Below are positions 12,101 to 23,852 of a stretch of 64,000 nucleotides of DNA, piece by piece. Under the pieces are notes generated by a model that made no database searches, was not told where the DNA came from, and was given only the letters and a program-made list of their open reading frames with translations. This DNA comes from Hansfordia pulvinata (Eukaryota > Ascomycota > Sordariomycetes > Xylariales), in NCBI GenBank assembly GCA_006538405.1, contig BJKQ01000002.1, positions 1,984,001-2,048,000 of the forward strand. Direction: 5' to 3'. Every line of letters begins with the position of its first letter. Position 1 is the first letter of the stretch. Both the position numbers and the translations under genes were made by a program.

Positions 12101-14311
12101 TTGCCTGCGCCGACTCTTCCAACGACGCAGGTAAGCTCTCCCTTGCTGGCGGTGATGTCCACGTCTCTGAGTACGTTCTTGGACTCATGACGGTCCCAAG
12201 AGAACGTTCCGCGCGAAATGGTGACAGACTCCTCGCCCCGCTCCTCAACCGGAGGAAGAAATTCAACAGCATCAGGTTGGATCTCCTCGGCGTTGAGGAA
12301 CTCAGTCAAACGAGCAATCGCGACTGAAGCCTCGACAATGGAGCTGATAACCATGGGCAGGATAGCAAGCGGGAAGGTGAGCAGGTTGAAGAGAGCAAGA
12401 GCAGGGAAGACAATGTCGGTGGTCAGAGGCTCGTCGCCAGTAATCACGAAAATTGCGAACGTCAAGCAGGACACCATGAACGGCGTGGTCGACCAGGTGA
12501 AGTTGGCAAAGGCCTGGGCAGCGCCGATCTTGCGCAGGGTCTTGAGTTCGAGGTCGTTGCGGACGTAATTGAGCTTATTCATGAAGGCTGTGCTCCAGGC
12601 GTACAGCTTGATGCTCTTCATGTTGTTGATGATCTCAGCAATGAGACGGCTCCTGGCGTCCTTGTTCTTCATCTGCGTCTTCTGCAGCGTCTTCATGAAT
12701 CTGGCAATGAAGCCGTTGACAGGGATCATGACAATCATGACCCCAACACCGGCAAGCATGGACCAGCCGACAAGTTGATACAGTGAGACAAGGCAAATGA
12801 TGATCTGGAAGGGCGCAGACCAAAGTTGCTGCAGGAATTGAGTCAGATCCTGCAGACGCTGCGCGTCGACGGCCATGTAGTTGACAATGTCACCAGTCGT
12901 TTTGGTGGCGCGTCCCTCGTTGGAAAGCTTCAACGACTTCTTGTAGATGGCGGAAGAAAGACCAGACTTGATGTGCATACCAGTGACGAAAGACAGCTGG
13001 AAGTACTGGTGAACGGCGCCAGTCTGGACGACGGCGGCGAAAAACATCGCAAGCGCAATAGCCGCGCCTTTGACCGGTGGCTCGGGGACAGCAGCCGGCC
13101 CGTAAGACTCGACAAAGCTGATCAAAAATCTCAGGAGCTGGGGCTGCGAGAAGGCTGCCACATCGTTGATGACCTTGAACACCATGGCCAACATGTAAGG
13201 CGGCCCATAGGCCCAGAACAAAGCCAGCCACAGGGAAGGGCTCTTCTTATGCTCCTGCTGGTACTTCCAAGCTCTTTCGAAACGGTCGGCGGTGGCGTCG
13301 GTCTTGTCGTAAGGCGAAAGACCCCAGAGGTCATCCTCCGTGAGGAACTCCTTGTAGCCAAATTTCATCATGGGAGTCATCCAGGAGAAAGTCAGCTGCG
13401 AGAAGACAGTGGCAGTCTCGACTGGACACTCCTCGCCATTCTCATCAACCAATGCCTCGTACGCACTCTGCTTCTTCGGCCACAGCCACTCCATGAGGAA
13501 CTCGGCAGTTGACAGGCCAAAGCCGACGGTGTACGTGACAAAGTACGGCAGGTTAGACTCGTAGATCTGCTGGGAGATCAAGGAGCGGAGCTTCACGGCG
13601 TAGGCGATGAGAAGCAGTAACCAGTAGAACAAGACCACGCCGTTCGCGTTCCTCAGACGAGTGTGCTCGAGCCATTGGATTGCAAATACGAAGCCGAGCG
13701 AGATCAAGGTGGTGAAGGTGGTGAGAACTCGAAAGTCTCCGTACCAGACATTGGGAAAGTTTGCGATTTGAATGCCAAGTTGGGCGGCGATATCGGCGAT
13801 GACGAGGGCGAGAAGGGACTAAAAGCAGGTTTCGAGAATCAGCATACTGCATTTAGGGCACAGCAGACAGCGCGATCGTGGAAGCGACGTGAGCCCGAAG
13901 AAGAATTGATTCGGCGGCAGCGGCGCATACAGAGCCGTAGCGAAAGCACATCGCGAAAGAAAAGGGCCGGGAAAAGGAAGAATATGAACCACCTACCTGT
14001 TTGAGCACAAAGTGCCAGTCCTTGGAGATGCCGGGGCGCTGGTCCTTGCGAAGGACATACCACAGAGCAGCGGCACCCCCGAGGATTCCGAAGGCGGCGA
14101 CGGCGAAGACCCAGACATCAATGAAGCAGGGAGTGAAGTCGTAGCGGAAAGGGCTGAGAGGGCCCCAACCCTCTTCGTTACCGCATAGCGGCTGCTTGAA
14201 GTCGGAGGCGGCCGTCAGGTAGCCCTGGCCGAGCTTCTGGAGGGGCCTGTAGCCCGAGAAGGACCCCGTGGCATGGAGGACCTTCTGGGCCGCCTGGTCA
14301 TCGAAGCGCAT
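9110..14311 (-). CDS. ABC-C (MRP/Ycf1-type) multidrug or glutathione-conjugate transporter
   Basis: Exons on the minus strand are 14311-13997, 13818-9897, 9767-9699 and 9438-9110, giving 1544 residues, normal for full-length Ycf1/MRP proteins. All junctions are GT..AG and keep frame. An N-terminal extra membrane domain (TMD0) is followed by two TMD-NBD halves. NBD1 has Walker [10 protein letters not shown] near residue 672, signature LSGGQ near 760 and the variant Walker [11 protein letters not shown] near 783. NBD2 has GRTGAGKSS near 1335, LSAGQ near 1440, [10 protein letters not shown] near 1461 and H-loop TVAHRLNTI. The catalytic acidic residue after Walker B is Asp in NBD1 and Glu in NBD2, as usual in ABC-C pumps. 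An acidic, Ser-rich linker with RRAS follows NBD1 and is a likely phosphorylation site. The family moves glutathione S-conjugates and metal complexes, often into the vacuole. Substrate and membrane are inferred. Confidence 0.95.
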
Positions 14312-17300
14312 GACCGGACGGGGGGGTAGGAGTCGGCGGGCAGGGAAGTCGGCGGCGGCTCAGCCGTGCATGCTAAGACAATGCGAGGTACTGGAGGGCC
14401 GGCGCAAGGCTGCAGGGCGATATGGCGTAATTGATGCTTGTCCTGACGAAAGTTGGGCGGGTTGCAGGAACCAAGGGGAAAGGAAAAGTAAAAGATTGGA
14501 AGAGGGTGTGTGGAAATAGATAAGGAAGTCGAGGCACGGCTGGAGCGAGAGTCAGTCAGTCACCCGGCCGAAGCGTGTGGAAGGCTAAACGCCGAGTCGC
14601 CTTGCCTTCCTTGCCTTAATAATGTACGAGTAGGTAGGTCTGATTGCTGCTGGATCTGACCTGCCGCGTGCTGCTCATGCCTGGCTGGTACGAGCTCGGC
14701 CGCGTACTCGTAGGTAGGTAGGTACCGCTCGTACTCGCTCCAGCGTAATGGATTGCCTGCTGGGCCCGTCAGCCAGCCCTGTGCGTTCCAGTTCAGGCGG
14801 CCCACGTTCTGACCCAGGTCCAGTTCCAGGTCCGGGCTCCCTGGCGATCCAATCCAATCCAAGACGCGGGCTGAACTAGCCTTGTTAAAGGGCGGCACCT
14901 ACGAGTATACTACGAGTAGTGCGTCCCGCTGGGGCCCCGGCTGTGCCCAGCGCGCCCTCTCCGGCCAGGACCGGACAAGGCCCATGGATCTTGCTTGGAT
15001 TGGTTCTCGTGTAGTCCTCTCGGCTCGGCCGCGTTCATTCATCAGAGCTCGGCTGCTCGCCGTATTTGCGGGTATCCCGCTGGACTTCAATCGAGTCCGA
15101 CGGCCGACAGCGCGCGTGCCCGTCCTGATGGTGCGTCGCGGACTCTTCGGCTCCTGATGCCTGACTTGCATTTGCCGCTGCTGCCACTCCCGCGTGGGAA
15201 AGTCTGTCATCTAATTGCATCGTATCCATTCCCCCCATCAGCACGAACCCCCGCGCCTAATGCGAGGAATTGATGCGAAGCATCCGAATCCCCGTGTCTG
15301 GTGTGAGGCTTCGCAGCACGGGAGCCCTGCTCCTTCTCGTGCCAACAGGCAGACCGAGAAGGGGTGGCGAGGGGGCGATGAAGCCTACGACAACCAGCGT
15401 GGGCATATTGAATTATTAATCAACGAGCCGACGAACACACTCGTGTAGCAGCTGCCTGCTTGCACCTACGAGTATCCGCACTGCGTGTATGAATAGAGTC
15501 ATCGACTACCAGCCGCACTGGATTCTGCCAGTTGCGACCTCCACCCCAGCTGTCTCCATAAGGCAGGCATTATAGTCTCGGCTGGCATATTAAATCCGTA
15601 ACTGCCATTCGCCTGTTGCTGATGAGGGGCCATGACTGACAGTTGAAATCCATTGCAATTGTTTGATGTCTTGGCTGGTACGCTGGCCAAGCCTTGTAAA
15701 AGGCACAAACTTTCGGTCGTAGGCGGTGCTTACAAAGCCGTCGCGGCATCGCGGCCGCCCCTGCCAAAGGCGCTAATCGCTTCCGGACAGGCGCGGGGCT
15801 AGGGCGGTCTGGGTGGGCGTCCGGAAATCCGTAGTGGGGTAATGCAGTCATTGCAATCACTGAAGCCCACCGCAGCTTCACCCAGCTGGCCGTCCGTTTG
15901 CATCGTCAGCCCAGCCCGTACAGCTAGGTGGTACGAGTAGGTAAGGAGCGAGGTACCTGGGTACTCGTGCGAGTGCGCCAGCGAGGATGTTACCTCCCGT
16001 CGCGTTGTCGTGCGCAGCCCGGCGCTACGCTTCGCCCGCATTATCCTTCCTTGACGCGTCACAGAACCGCGCAGAAGAACATGTGGGGAGTTCGCACTCG
16101 GCTCGAACCAAATCGGCATGCTGACAATGGACGCTCACCGGCGATACTCGTGCCTCTTCACCCGTTCCGGTATTCCATCTCTGCGTGCCGTACAACTTAT
16201 GAATCCTCCGCCGTGGACAGGCTTACCTCAGACGCGTAATCGCTACCGGCGCCTATTCTGTGAGGAGCAGTCACTGCGCAAATGCGTGGCAGGATGAAAC
16301 AGATTGGGCCCGGGTCTTGTCGTCTACTCGTACATTTAGCCAGCACAAGTAGATACCTAGGTACATGCTATGTCCGTTACCCGCTGCCCGGGACGTTCGG
16401 AAGCACCTCGAGCGGCGCTCGGAGCCGTCACGGCTGCGGCGCACCAAGCAAGGGTGACTACATGTACGAATAATACCCGCCTGGCGCCAACACGCCCGAC
16501 TTCCTTTTGTTAGCCTCACCTGGTTATCCGTACAAAGTCGTGAAAGTCTCCCACTCGAGGTCGAATCTAAGGAATACGTGTAGGTACGGACTTTACCTCC
16601 TTAACAAGCTTACGTACCTCGAGTACCTTGGCAGGCCTCGCTGATCTGGTACCCATACCCTCCTCAGAAGAAGAAGAAGAAGAAGAAGCTAACTAAGGTC
16701 CCGTTGGATCTCTCGGGTACGCGTCGGGTACGGGTACGAGTACCTACAGCCTGTATGTCGGCGTTAAGGGAATCTCCGCCGCTGAACCCTGCGAGTGGAA
16801 AATTGAATCTGACCAAGTGCCTCGGATTCCTCATCCGCATCTCGCATTTCGCATTTCAAAGCACCCGCACACCTCGCCCGCGTCAAAACCGCTGGCCGCA
16901 AGTCGCTCGAAGCATGGAACGGCATTTGTGATCCTTGCCACGCCTGGCTAGATCCTCACCTCGACTTCCACTTGCCTCTCATGTTCTGTACGGCTTGGTC
17001 TGCCCACTCACCAACTCTGGGTCAACCCTAAAAGGGGTTGTCGTTGGACATGCGCGGATTCTCGTATGATGGACGCAGACGCAGGTCTGACTCACAGACA
17101 CGTTGACTTGGCTCAATGTCGCAGGCAACAGATGTACGAGTACTGTAATCAACGAGGTGAGGTTCTGGATCTGCATCTTGTCTCGCGGTTCTGAGACTCA
17201 ATACGCCCATCGGATTGCAAGCCTGGTTGAGAACAAGGCCTGCAGGCTCCGTCCCAACCCCGCACAAGGTCAAGTAGACATTTCCCTTCCCACGCGGCGA

Positions 17301-17459
17301 GGGGCAGTTGGAGGCTCATCAACCTCACCCCGATTGAGCCTGCGGCGCCTCTCCGTATAGCCCAGTGTAACCGCTGCACGTGGGCTCGCCGCGGCACGTG
17401 TCATGTCGAGCTCCATTGAGTCAGCAACTCGGACAGGGAGATGAGCTTCTTCAGCCAAA
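14312..17459. other. Intergenic region, no gene supported
   Basis: It holds the upstream flank of the ABC transporter gene and the downstream flank of the DUF1749 gene. It has many TACGAGTA/TACTCGTA copies (for example near 14633, 14707, 14902, 14912, 15472, 15932, 16326, 16736, 17136), TAGGTA runs and a (GAA)n tract at 16667-16689. No frame longer than about 130 codons shows protein-like composition. Confidence 0.55.
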
Positions 17460-18489
17460 TCAGCCCTCCTTCTGCAGATCCCGCAGAAACTGGACCACCG
17501 TGTCGGCCAGCCAGGTTTCGGCCTCCGGCTTCTCCACCCTGTGGTCAGCCCCCGGGATGGTCCCGGACCGGTCGCTGGCGATGCCTGGCCGGCACAGCGT
17601 CTTCCAGCGCTTCACCAGTGCCTCCTTGTCGACCGAGCTGGGCACGTACTCGTCTTGCCCGAATGCAAAATCAGAATGGGCTTGTCCACGCTCTGCCAGA
17701 TGCGCCCGGCCACCTCATAAGAGTGGTCGGGGTCAAAGTAGTTGTCGAGGCCACTGCGAGGTAATCAGTCAGTAGTACTGCACAATAGTGTCCCTCGGGC
17801 TCCGGGGCAAACAGCATACTCTGTGGCCCCCAAGGCGTAGAAGCGGTCAGCCGAGAGGGGTACGTCCTCGAACGCGTTGGGGGTGTGCTCCTTGGGCAGG
17901 CGTTCGTGTCCCTTGCCCGTCACCATCAGGTGCTTGGCCGCTTTGAGGGCCTCTTCCAGAGCTGGCTCGCCCATGTCCATGATGAGCGCCGCCCGGTCGC
18001 AGGCCGGGGCCTGCAGAATGTATCCCTCGACCGACGGTGAGCTGTGAGAGGGCGCCGTATACTCGAGAATGTCCTCGGGGCATATCAGCAGTGGCGTTCC
18101 ACGACGCGGGGTTGGCGGGTTGGGTTGGTGTGTCGCACCTGAGTGCCAGTCGAGTGGCCCATGAGCACAATGCGCTTCTTACCAAGACCCCGAAGATAGC
18201 GCACGACGGCAGCAATGTCGGCGGCGTCATCGGCCAGGGAAGCGAAACCAAACCCCTTGAACGAGCTTGTCAGGCGGAACTCAAAGACCGAGTATGACAG
18301 ATCGGGCTGGCTCTCGAGCAGCTTGGCGATGGCCCGGGGGTAGGGGACAGTGTGCGGCCCATCGCCCAGGCCGCCAATGAAGACCAGGGCATCACTGGCG
18401 TCGGAGCGGCCGAGCTCGTAGGCACAGGCGTGAGGTGTAGGTGAGGGGAAGGGATGGACCCTTGTTGAGAAGATGGCGGGGTTGGACAT
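17460..18489 (-). CDS. DUF1749 alpha/beta-hydrolase, SidJ-like esterase (one frame break)
   Basis: Exons are 18489-18139, 18073-17820 and 17753-17460, about 299 residues once one base is restored. The nucleophile elbow GHSTG puts the catalytic Ser near residue 113. The later HSGQDEYV and IPGADHRVEK segments supply the acid and His of the triad. The family (DUF1749) includes the Aspergillus fumigatus fusarinine C esterase SidJ, so a siderophore or other ester hydrolase is possible, but substrate is inferred. Frame is lost in exon 3: the peptide reads KPILILHSG and then only continues as QDEYVPSSVDKEALV in the next frame, as if a GGGG had become GGG (plus-strand CCC at 17658-17660). The first donor is a weak GTGCGA. 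The gene is divergent from TTI1, 735 bp away. Confidence 0.85.
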
Positions 18490-19223
18490 GGCGATAGCTC
18501 GGAGGCGCGGGGTGGCGGCGGCGGCGTTGGTGGTGGTGGTGGTGGTGGTGGTGGTGGGGGGTTCAAGCTGGCTCGTAGTCGCTGATTACGGCGGTCTACG
18601 GATACGGCAGCGGCTTCAGCGCCCTGACGTCAGTGCCTCGTTTAGAAAAAAACACGGCTGGCTTCGGTATACGAGTATTTCTGAAGCAATCAACTCCTGG
18701 ATTACAGGATATGAAATGACGGAGCATCCAATTGGGGCATACTCGTATCAATTCCAGGTCAAAAGTCCATACATTGGCATCATGGTGCAGTGGGTGGCCA
18801 CCATCCAATGTAAGGCAAGTTGGCTCTAGGAGGGGTAGGTAAGGTACATGGGTACTCGTACATCTTCAACGCACAGCGCCTCAGCACTGCAGAGTGGCTT
18901 CCTGGGGCTACCTACATGTAGCCGCGGCGGAATCACCTGTACCGTCATGTATTGTCTCGCTGGTGGGGGCTGCATGTACCTAACATACCTGGCGATGCTG
19001 CCCAGCAGCGCTACCCGTACACAGACGTGACGCCTAAATCGGCCTCGTTCGTTCGCCCACTTCCAATTATCCCGCCTCAGGCGCTCTTGGCACTCATCCA
19101 GCACATTTTCACTCTCGACTTTGTCGCCAAACGAGGCTCACGCGTCCAGATCTGAGAACAGTGTGTGTCCTCACTGCCGGACGGACTGCAGCAGTTCCTG
19201 CCCCGAGATGGGCCGCTTCCACC
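18490..19223. other. Shared divergent promoter region of DUF1749 gene and TTI1
   Basis: 735 bp between two start codons pointing away from each other. It contains the (TGG)n tract, three TACGAGTA/TACTCGTA copies (near 18670, 18741 and 18855), TAGGTA-type motifs and no open frame of note. No clear TATA box is visible for either gene. Confidence 0.6.
18527..18558. repeat. (TGG)n tract in the esterase leader
   Basis: TGG repeats, read as (CCA)n on the coding strand, lie about 38-70 nt upstream of the DUF1749 gene's ATG, probably within its 5' leader. Confidence 0.85.
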
Positions 19224-22200
19224 ATGACGTACAACCCCTTGACCGCCAGGAATGACTTTTTCAAAGAGGTAGGTAAACACCGTTCCCGCCGCCTCGACAG
19301 CTCGGCTGATCAGTGAGCCCGCTCCAGCTCAAACCGAAATGCGTCAGTATCAACGACCTCGCAGTCAAGCCACGCGACAAGAGAGCAGCCGCAAGCGACC
19401 TGGTCAAGGTCGTCGAGGAGCTGGCTGCCATCGTAGAGAAGCAGGCGGCCCGCGACGCCTCTGTGCTCGACCACAAGCTTGCTGACTACGTCTTCTTCCC
19501 GCTCTCCAACATACTTCGCAACCAGCAAGAGTATCCCATCCGCCTGACCGAGTTGACCGTGAGGTGCCTGCGATTTCTCGTCCAGTACGGCTGGAAGGAC
19601 AAGATCCCCGCCGACCTCACCCAGCAACTCATCATCCTTCTGACCTTCATTATCGGGGGCGTGCCCGGGCAAGCGAGAAGTGAGCCGATACCGGAAGAAA
19701 CAGAAGTTGAGTGCTTCCAAGCCCTCGCTGCCGTCATCGCTGCCGCTGGCTCGTCGGGAGCGGGTGCCGCAGCCCTCGTGGAGACGAACGCCGTGCCCAA
19801 CCTGGGCCACGCGGTTTCCGTCGTCCTCGAGGGGGCCAACACTGGCAGAACGCCTGAGATCCAGCTTGAGAGTCTCGAAGCACTAGGCGCCTTGCGAAAC
19901 GCCGTCAAAGACCGGACTGCGCTCGCCACCTTTCTGCCGGGTGTTGTGTCGTCCTTGAGCAGACTGTTGACTCCGCCCATATCCTCAAAGTCTCAGCGCA
20001 GGGTTCTGATCAAGGGGATTGAGTCCTTACAGGACACCCTCCTAAAGGTGCTATCAGACATCAAGGTCATGACACTGCTTGATAAACCTTTGAAAGAGGA
20101 AAAGAGCGATCAGGTCCTGACAGCAGCGTGGCTCAAGGCATCATCGGCCAAGATCAAGCTCGCGCTGGCCTCTATTCTGAAATTGCGCAATCACACAGCC
20201 GTCAACGTGAGAAGTTCCTTGGAGAAGTTTTGCGTATCTTTGCTGGACGAGTGCCATCGGTCGTTGTCAGAATGCGCACCGCTACTTGTCGAGAGCGCAA
20301 TGATTTTATCTAGCCAAGAGGCAGAAACCTCGGCTTTTGACACCAGCCTCGTCGACCTGGCGCGCATATACCCGGAACTGTCGGAAACCATCAAATCAGT
20401 GTTGTATAACTGGATGGTCAGCCTGCCTCGGCTCATGCAGACGAGCGATGAGCACACCAAACAAGTAGCCGTTCGAAACCTACTCAAGGGCCAGCGCTTC
20501 GTCACGAATTTGCAGATCGACTCGACCACTCTCGACGCTTCATTCAATACATCTTTGAGAGACAGCGTTGTGGCCCTCCTTGGCAATTCGAAGCCAAGTT
20601 CTGTCATCACGGAACCTTTGACGAGGACGCTTGCAGACTCCAACACGTCTCCCCTTAAGCACGGGCAGAATCATGCATTCCAGCCTGTATTGGTTGGTCA
20701 CGAGACGGAAAAGACAACGCGCGAGGCAATCCTGGACTTGATCCACGACACCGGGGCCCGGTCCAATCACCAGCAACTAGCTAGCAGCATGCTCGACTTC
20801 TCTCGCGAGTCCACGGGACCAAGCCAAGTGGCGTCGTTCTGGCTTGCTTTCGAGCTAGCCAAGTCTGTAATGGATAAAAACTCAGATATGGATGAGTTCC
20901 TCGATTTCTCTGCTGCCTCTGGTCCTCTGGAAGACCAGGAGTCTGTCTTTTCGGAGCTCTATACCTTTTCCGTCGGTATCCTGGGCTCACACAGCGACTT
21001 TGACGACATGGACTGGAGGATGCAAGCTTTGGCCATTGAGGTCACAACCTCTGCGGCGTCCAGATCGGGCGAGGGTTTCCGGCCGGAACTGATCGATGTC
21101 CTCTACCCTGTTGCCACCTTCATGGGCTCTGAAAGTCACCACCTGAGAGACCACGCTTTCGTCAGCTTGAACAGTATTGCTGCCTCCTGTGGATATGACA
21201 GCGTCGCGACTCTCGTTATTGACAATGTCGACTACATGCTCAACTCGGTGTCGTTGCGGCTGAATACCTTTGACATTTCACCAGCGTCAACACAGGTCCT
21301 GCGCATGATGGTGAGACTCACGGGGCCCCGGCTTATACCTTACCTCGACGATGTAGTGGCATCCATCTTTGCCGCACTCGACAACTACCACGGGTATCCT
21401 CTTCTTGTAGAGAGTCTTTTCAGCGTTCTGACTGAAATTGCTCAACAAGGATCCAGATCTGACGCTGTGCTCATCAAAAGTGACGAATCCAGCCAGGGAA
21501 AGAAGGAAATTCCGGTCTCTCACTCCAGCAATGCTGAAAGCGTCCTAGATGCCCGTCTGGAAAGGGATAGAATCAGGAAACAGGAGGACATGGCGCCCGA
21601 AGCACTGGAGCCTCATCCCGAGCGCCCCTGGAAAAGTTCGAAATCAGCCAAGGAACTGTTGGATGAAGTCACGCGGGACCCTGCGGAAGCCACGGAAGAC
21701 GAAAGCGAAGGCGAAGGCGAAGGAACCAGTGCGGAGGTTGAGAAAGCGGCGCCACCAAAGACGCCGACTTTCTTATTACTTGCACGAATCACCGATCTCA
21801 CCCAGCATTTCCTTACATCGCCAACACCAATGCTGCGCAAGTCTTTGCTCGATCTTCTCAGCACGGTCTGTCCGGCTCTCTCGGGCGACGAAACGGCCTT
21901 CCTGCCTCTGGTCAACTCCGTTTGGCCAGTGTTGGTGGAGCGACTGTACGATCCGGAGCATTTCGTTGTCATTGCGGCTTGTCGTGCTCTGGGCGCCCTC
22001 TGCGCAAGCGCCAAAGACTTTCTGGGCACGAGGATCAAGACGGAGTGGTGGGATAGCCTGGGAAAGTGGTGCAAGAAGACGAAGCGCGAGGCGGGAAAGT
22101 TCCAGAGCCAATCCAAGCCAGGCTCGAAGAAGCCCGGTGTCTCGGGCAAAGGTGACAAATTGCTCATACCCATCCGCCCAAAAGACTTTACTGGGATTGA

Positions 22201-22504
22201 GGAGAGCGTCAAGGAGATCTCTGCCACGCCCAGCGCCGGACTCGGACAATTTGCACAGGCAGCACAGGTGTGGGAGGCCACGCAAGAGCTGCTCCTGGCG
22301 ATCGTCTCGCACGTCCGGGTGGACGACGAGATCTTTGACGAGTTTGTGCTACTCCTCGGAGACACCTTGGCCTCGAACCCCGCGACAAGAGCAACTCTTG
22401 AAGGGGTCGACGAGGATGCGGTATGGCTGTACATGTATCAGCACGGCGCCATCCCGAGGCCTGTGCAGCCGGTGCTGGCTGGAGCCCGGTTCGTCGAGGT
22501 ATGA
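19224..22504 (+). CDS. TTI1: TTI1-type HEAT-repeat protein of the TTT (Tel2-Tti1-Tti2) complex
   Basis: Exon 1 (19224-19268) encodes 15 residues ending NDFFKE, then a 59-nt intron, then exon 2 (19328-22504), giving 1073 residues. The start was chosen because the joined N-terminus FFKE-LKPKCVSINDLAV matches the family opening, and the ATG has a good CACCATG context. The protein is alpha-helical throughout with HEAT-like pairs. An acidic low-complexity stretch (ATEDESEGEGEG, about residue 810) breaks the repeats, and the C-terminal HEAT block resumes with FLLLARITDLTQHFLTS. Tti1 forms the TTT co-chaperone that stabilises PIKK kinases (TOR, ATM/Tel1, ATR/Mec1) with Hsp90 and R2TP. No frame break is seen. 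Confidence 0.9.
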
Positions 22505-23110
22505 AAGGCGGTACGACACGAGAGCCAATGGAGGCGCGGAACGAGTCCGAGCGAGAAATGACATTGATGATCCTCCCACGTACACGTACACTGGTTACTA
22601 GTCAACCGCCTCCAATCCCGCCGTGCCATGCTGCACAGCCTCCCTGTTAGTGGCAGCCAATCCGGGGCCCGGCCATGCGAGGGCTGTCTGTGCCATGCTC
22701 CGGTGCCCAGTCTCAGTGGCTGTTCATCAGCAGCCATGGTCGGCGGCCGCTATCGTGGCGTGGGTCGGGTAAATGCAGGCAGCAAGGACAGCCGTCGACA
22801 GAGATCCCGAAGCGTGGCAGCGCGCCTCGTCCCGCTTCTCGTCTCGAGCCGCCGGGTCGAATGATCCCTGTGGCCCCGGGCAATCACGGCTTGCCAATCC
22901 ACAGTCCACCTCTTGCCTCTTCCCCTGAGCCTCGCGGCCACGATCGCGCAGTCTGCTCTTCTAGCCACAGGCCACCACTCTCTTGCTTGTTCCCCCTGAC
23001 CGCCCTGGCACCCCACCCCCATTCTGCCCCTCTCCCACTGCCCGAACACCTGGCTCTGCCCGAGGGCCTCTCAGCATCTTCAGCATCATCATCGTCATCA
23101 TCATTCGTCA
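22505..23110. other. Convergent intergenic region between TTI1 and the Clr5 gene
   Basis: 3' flanks of two converging genes. It ends in a CATCATCATCGTCATCATCATT stretch just past the Clr5-gene stop. No gene, tRNA or long repeat is seen. Confidence 0.55.
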
Positions 23111-23852
23111 TCAGGCGGCGCCGACATCGTCGTAATCGTAGTAGTCGGTTTCGTACTCCTGCTGCCCCGAGGCTGCCCCCGAGCCCGAGGCCGAGGCCTC
23201 TCCCCCTTCCCCCGCTCCCGCCTGTCCCTGGGACTGGCGAGAGGAGCGGAAACGCTTCTTGTTGGTCTCGCGGTCTTCACCCAGAGGCCTGTGCCGGGTG
23301 TTCTTCTGGAGGCCCCATTTCTTGAAATGGGTCTTGTACATTTTCTCCCTGTGCTCAGCTCTGGTCAGCCTTCCTGTAAGAGTACACATCCGAGAGCGGG
23401 GGGGCGTCGGTTCCGGGCCCCGCCACCGCAAAGTGAGCGGCCGCGTCTTGTATCCTGTAGCTTGCATCGTTCTACTTTTCCCTCTGCTCCCCGCCCCCCC
23501 AACCCCCCTCCTGTGTCGTTTCGGTCTCTTCCCGTTGCCCATGATACAGGCCGTGTTTTTAAGGGAATATGTGGAAGAGTGTGAGAGTGGTCAGGGGGAA
23601 AGGGGTAAGGGGAGGAAAGGGGAAGGGCTTGTTTGTGTGGGCGGGCGTGAGGTGAGGGCGTGCGAGAGAGAGAGAGATAGGTATTCATCGAGTCTTTCCT
23701 TACGTTGCGAAGAAGTGGTAGTCTTGCTCCATGATGTTCTTGACATCTTTGAGTTTCTTGTTCTGGTCGTAGTACAGCGAGGTGATTGTGCCTTGGTAGG
23801 TGACCCAGTCTTCGGCTTGTGCCCAGCCGTACTGAGCCACTGTCGCCGCCAT
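23111..23852 (-). CDS. Short Clr5-domain protein
   Basis: Two exons join in frame: 23852-23704 (49 codons plus two bases) and 23348-23111, giving 128 residues. The join restores a full Clr5 domain at residues about 14-67: W..YQG.ITSLYYDQNKKLKDV, then IMEQDYHFFAT, then EKMYKTHFKKWGLQKN. The domain was named from fission yeast Clr5, linked to heterochromatic silencing, and is widespread in filamentous fungi. The tail is Gly/Ser/Ala-rich and ends in acidic, Tyr-rich EYETDYYDYDD. Most Clr5 proteins are longer, so this is a small family member. The 355-nt intron is long for this window and could hide an extra exon, but GTAAGG and CACAG splice sites fit and no frame break results. Confidence 0.75.
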
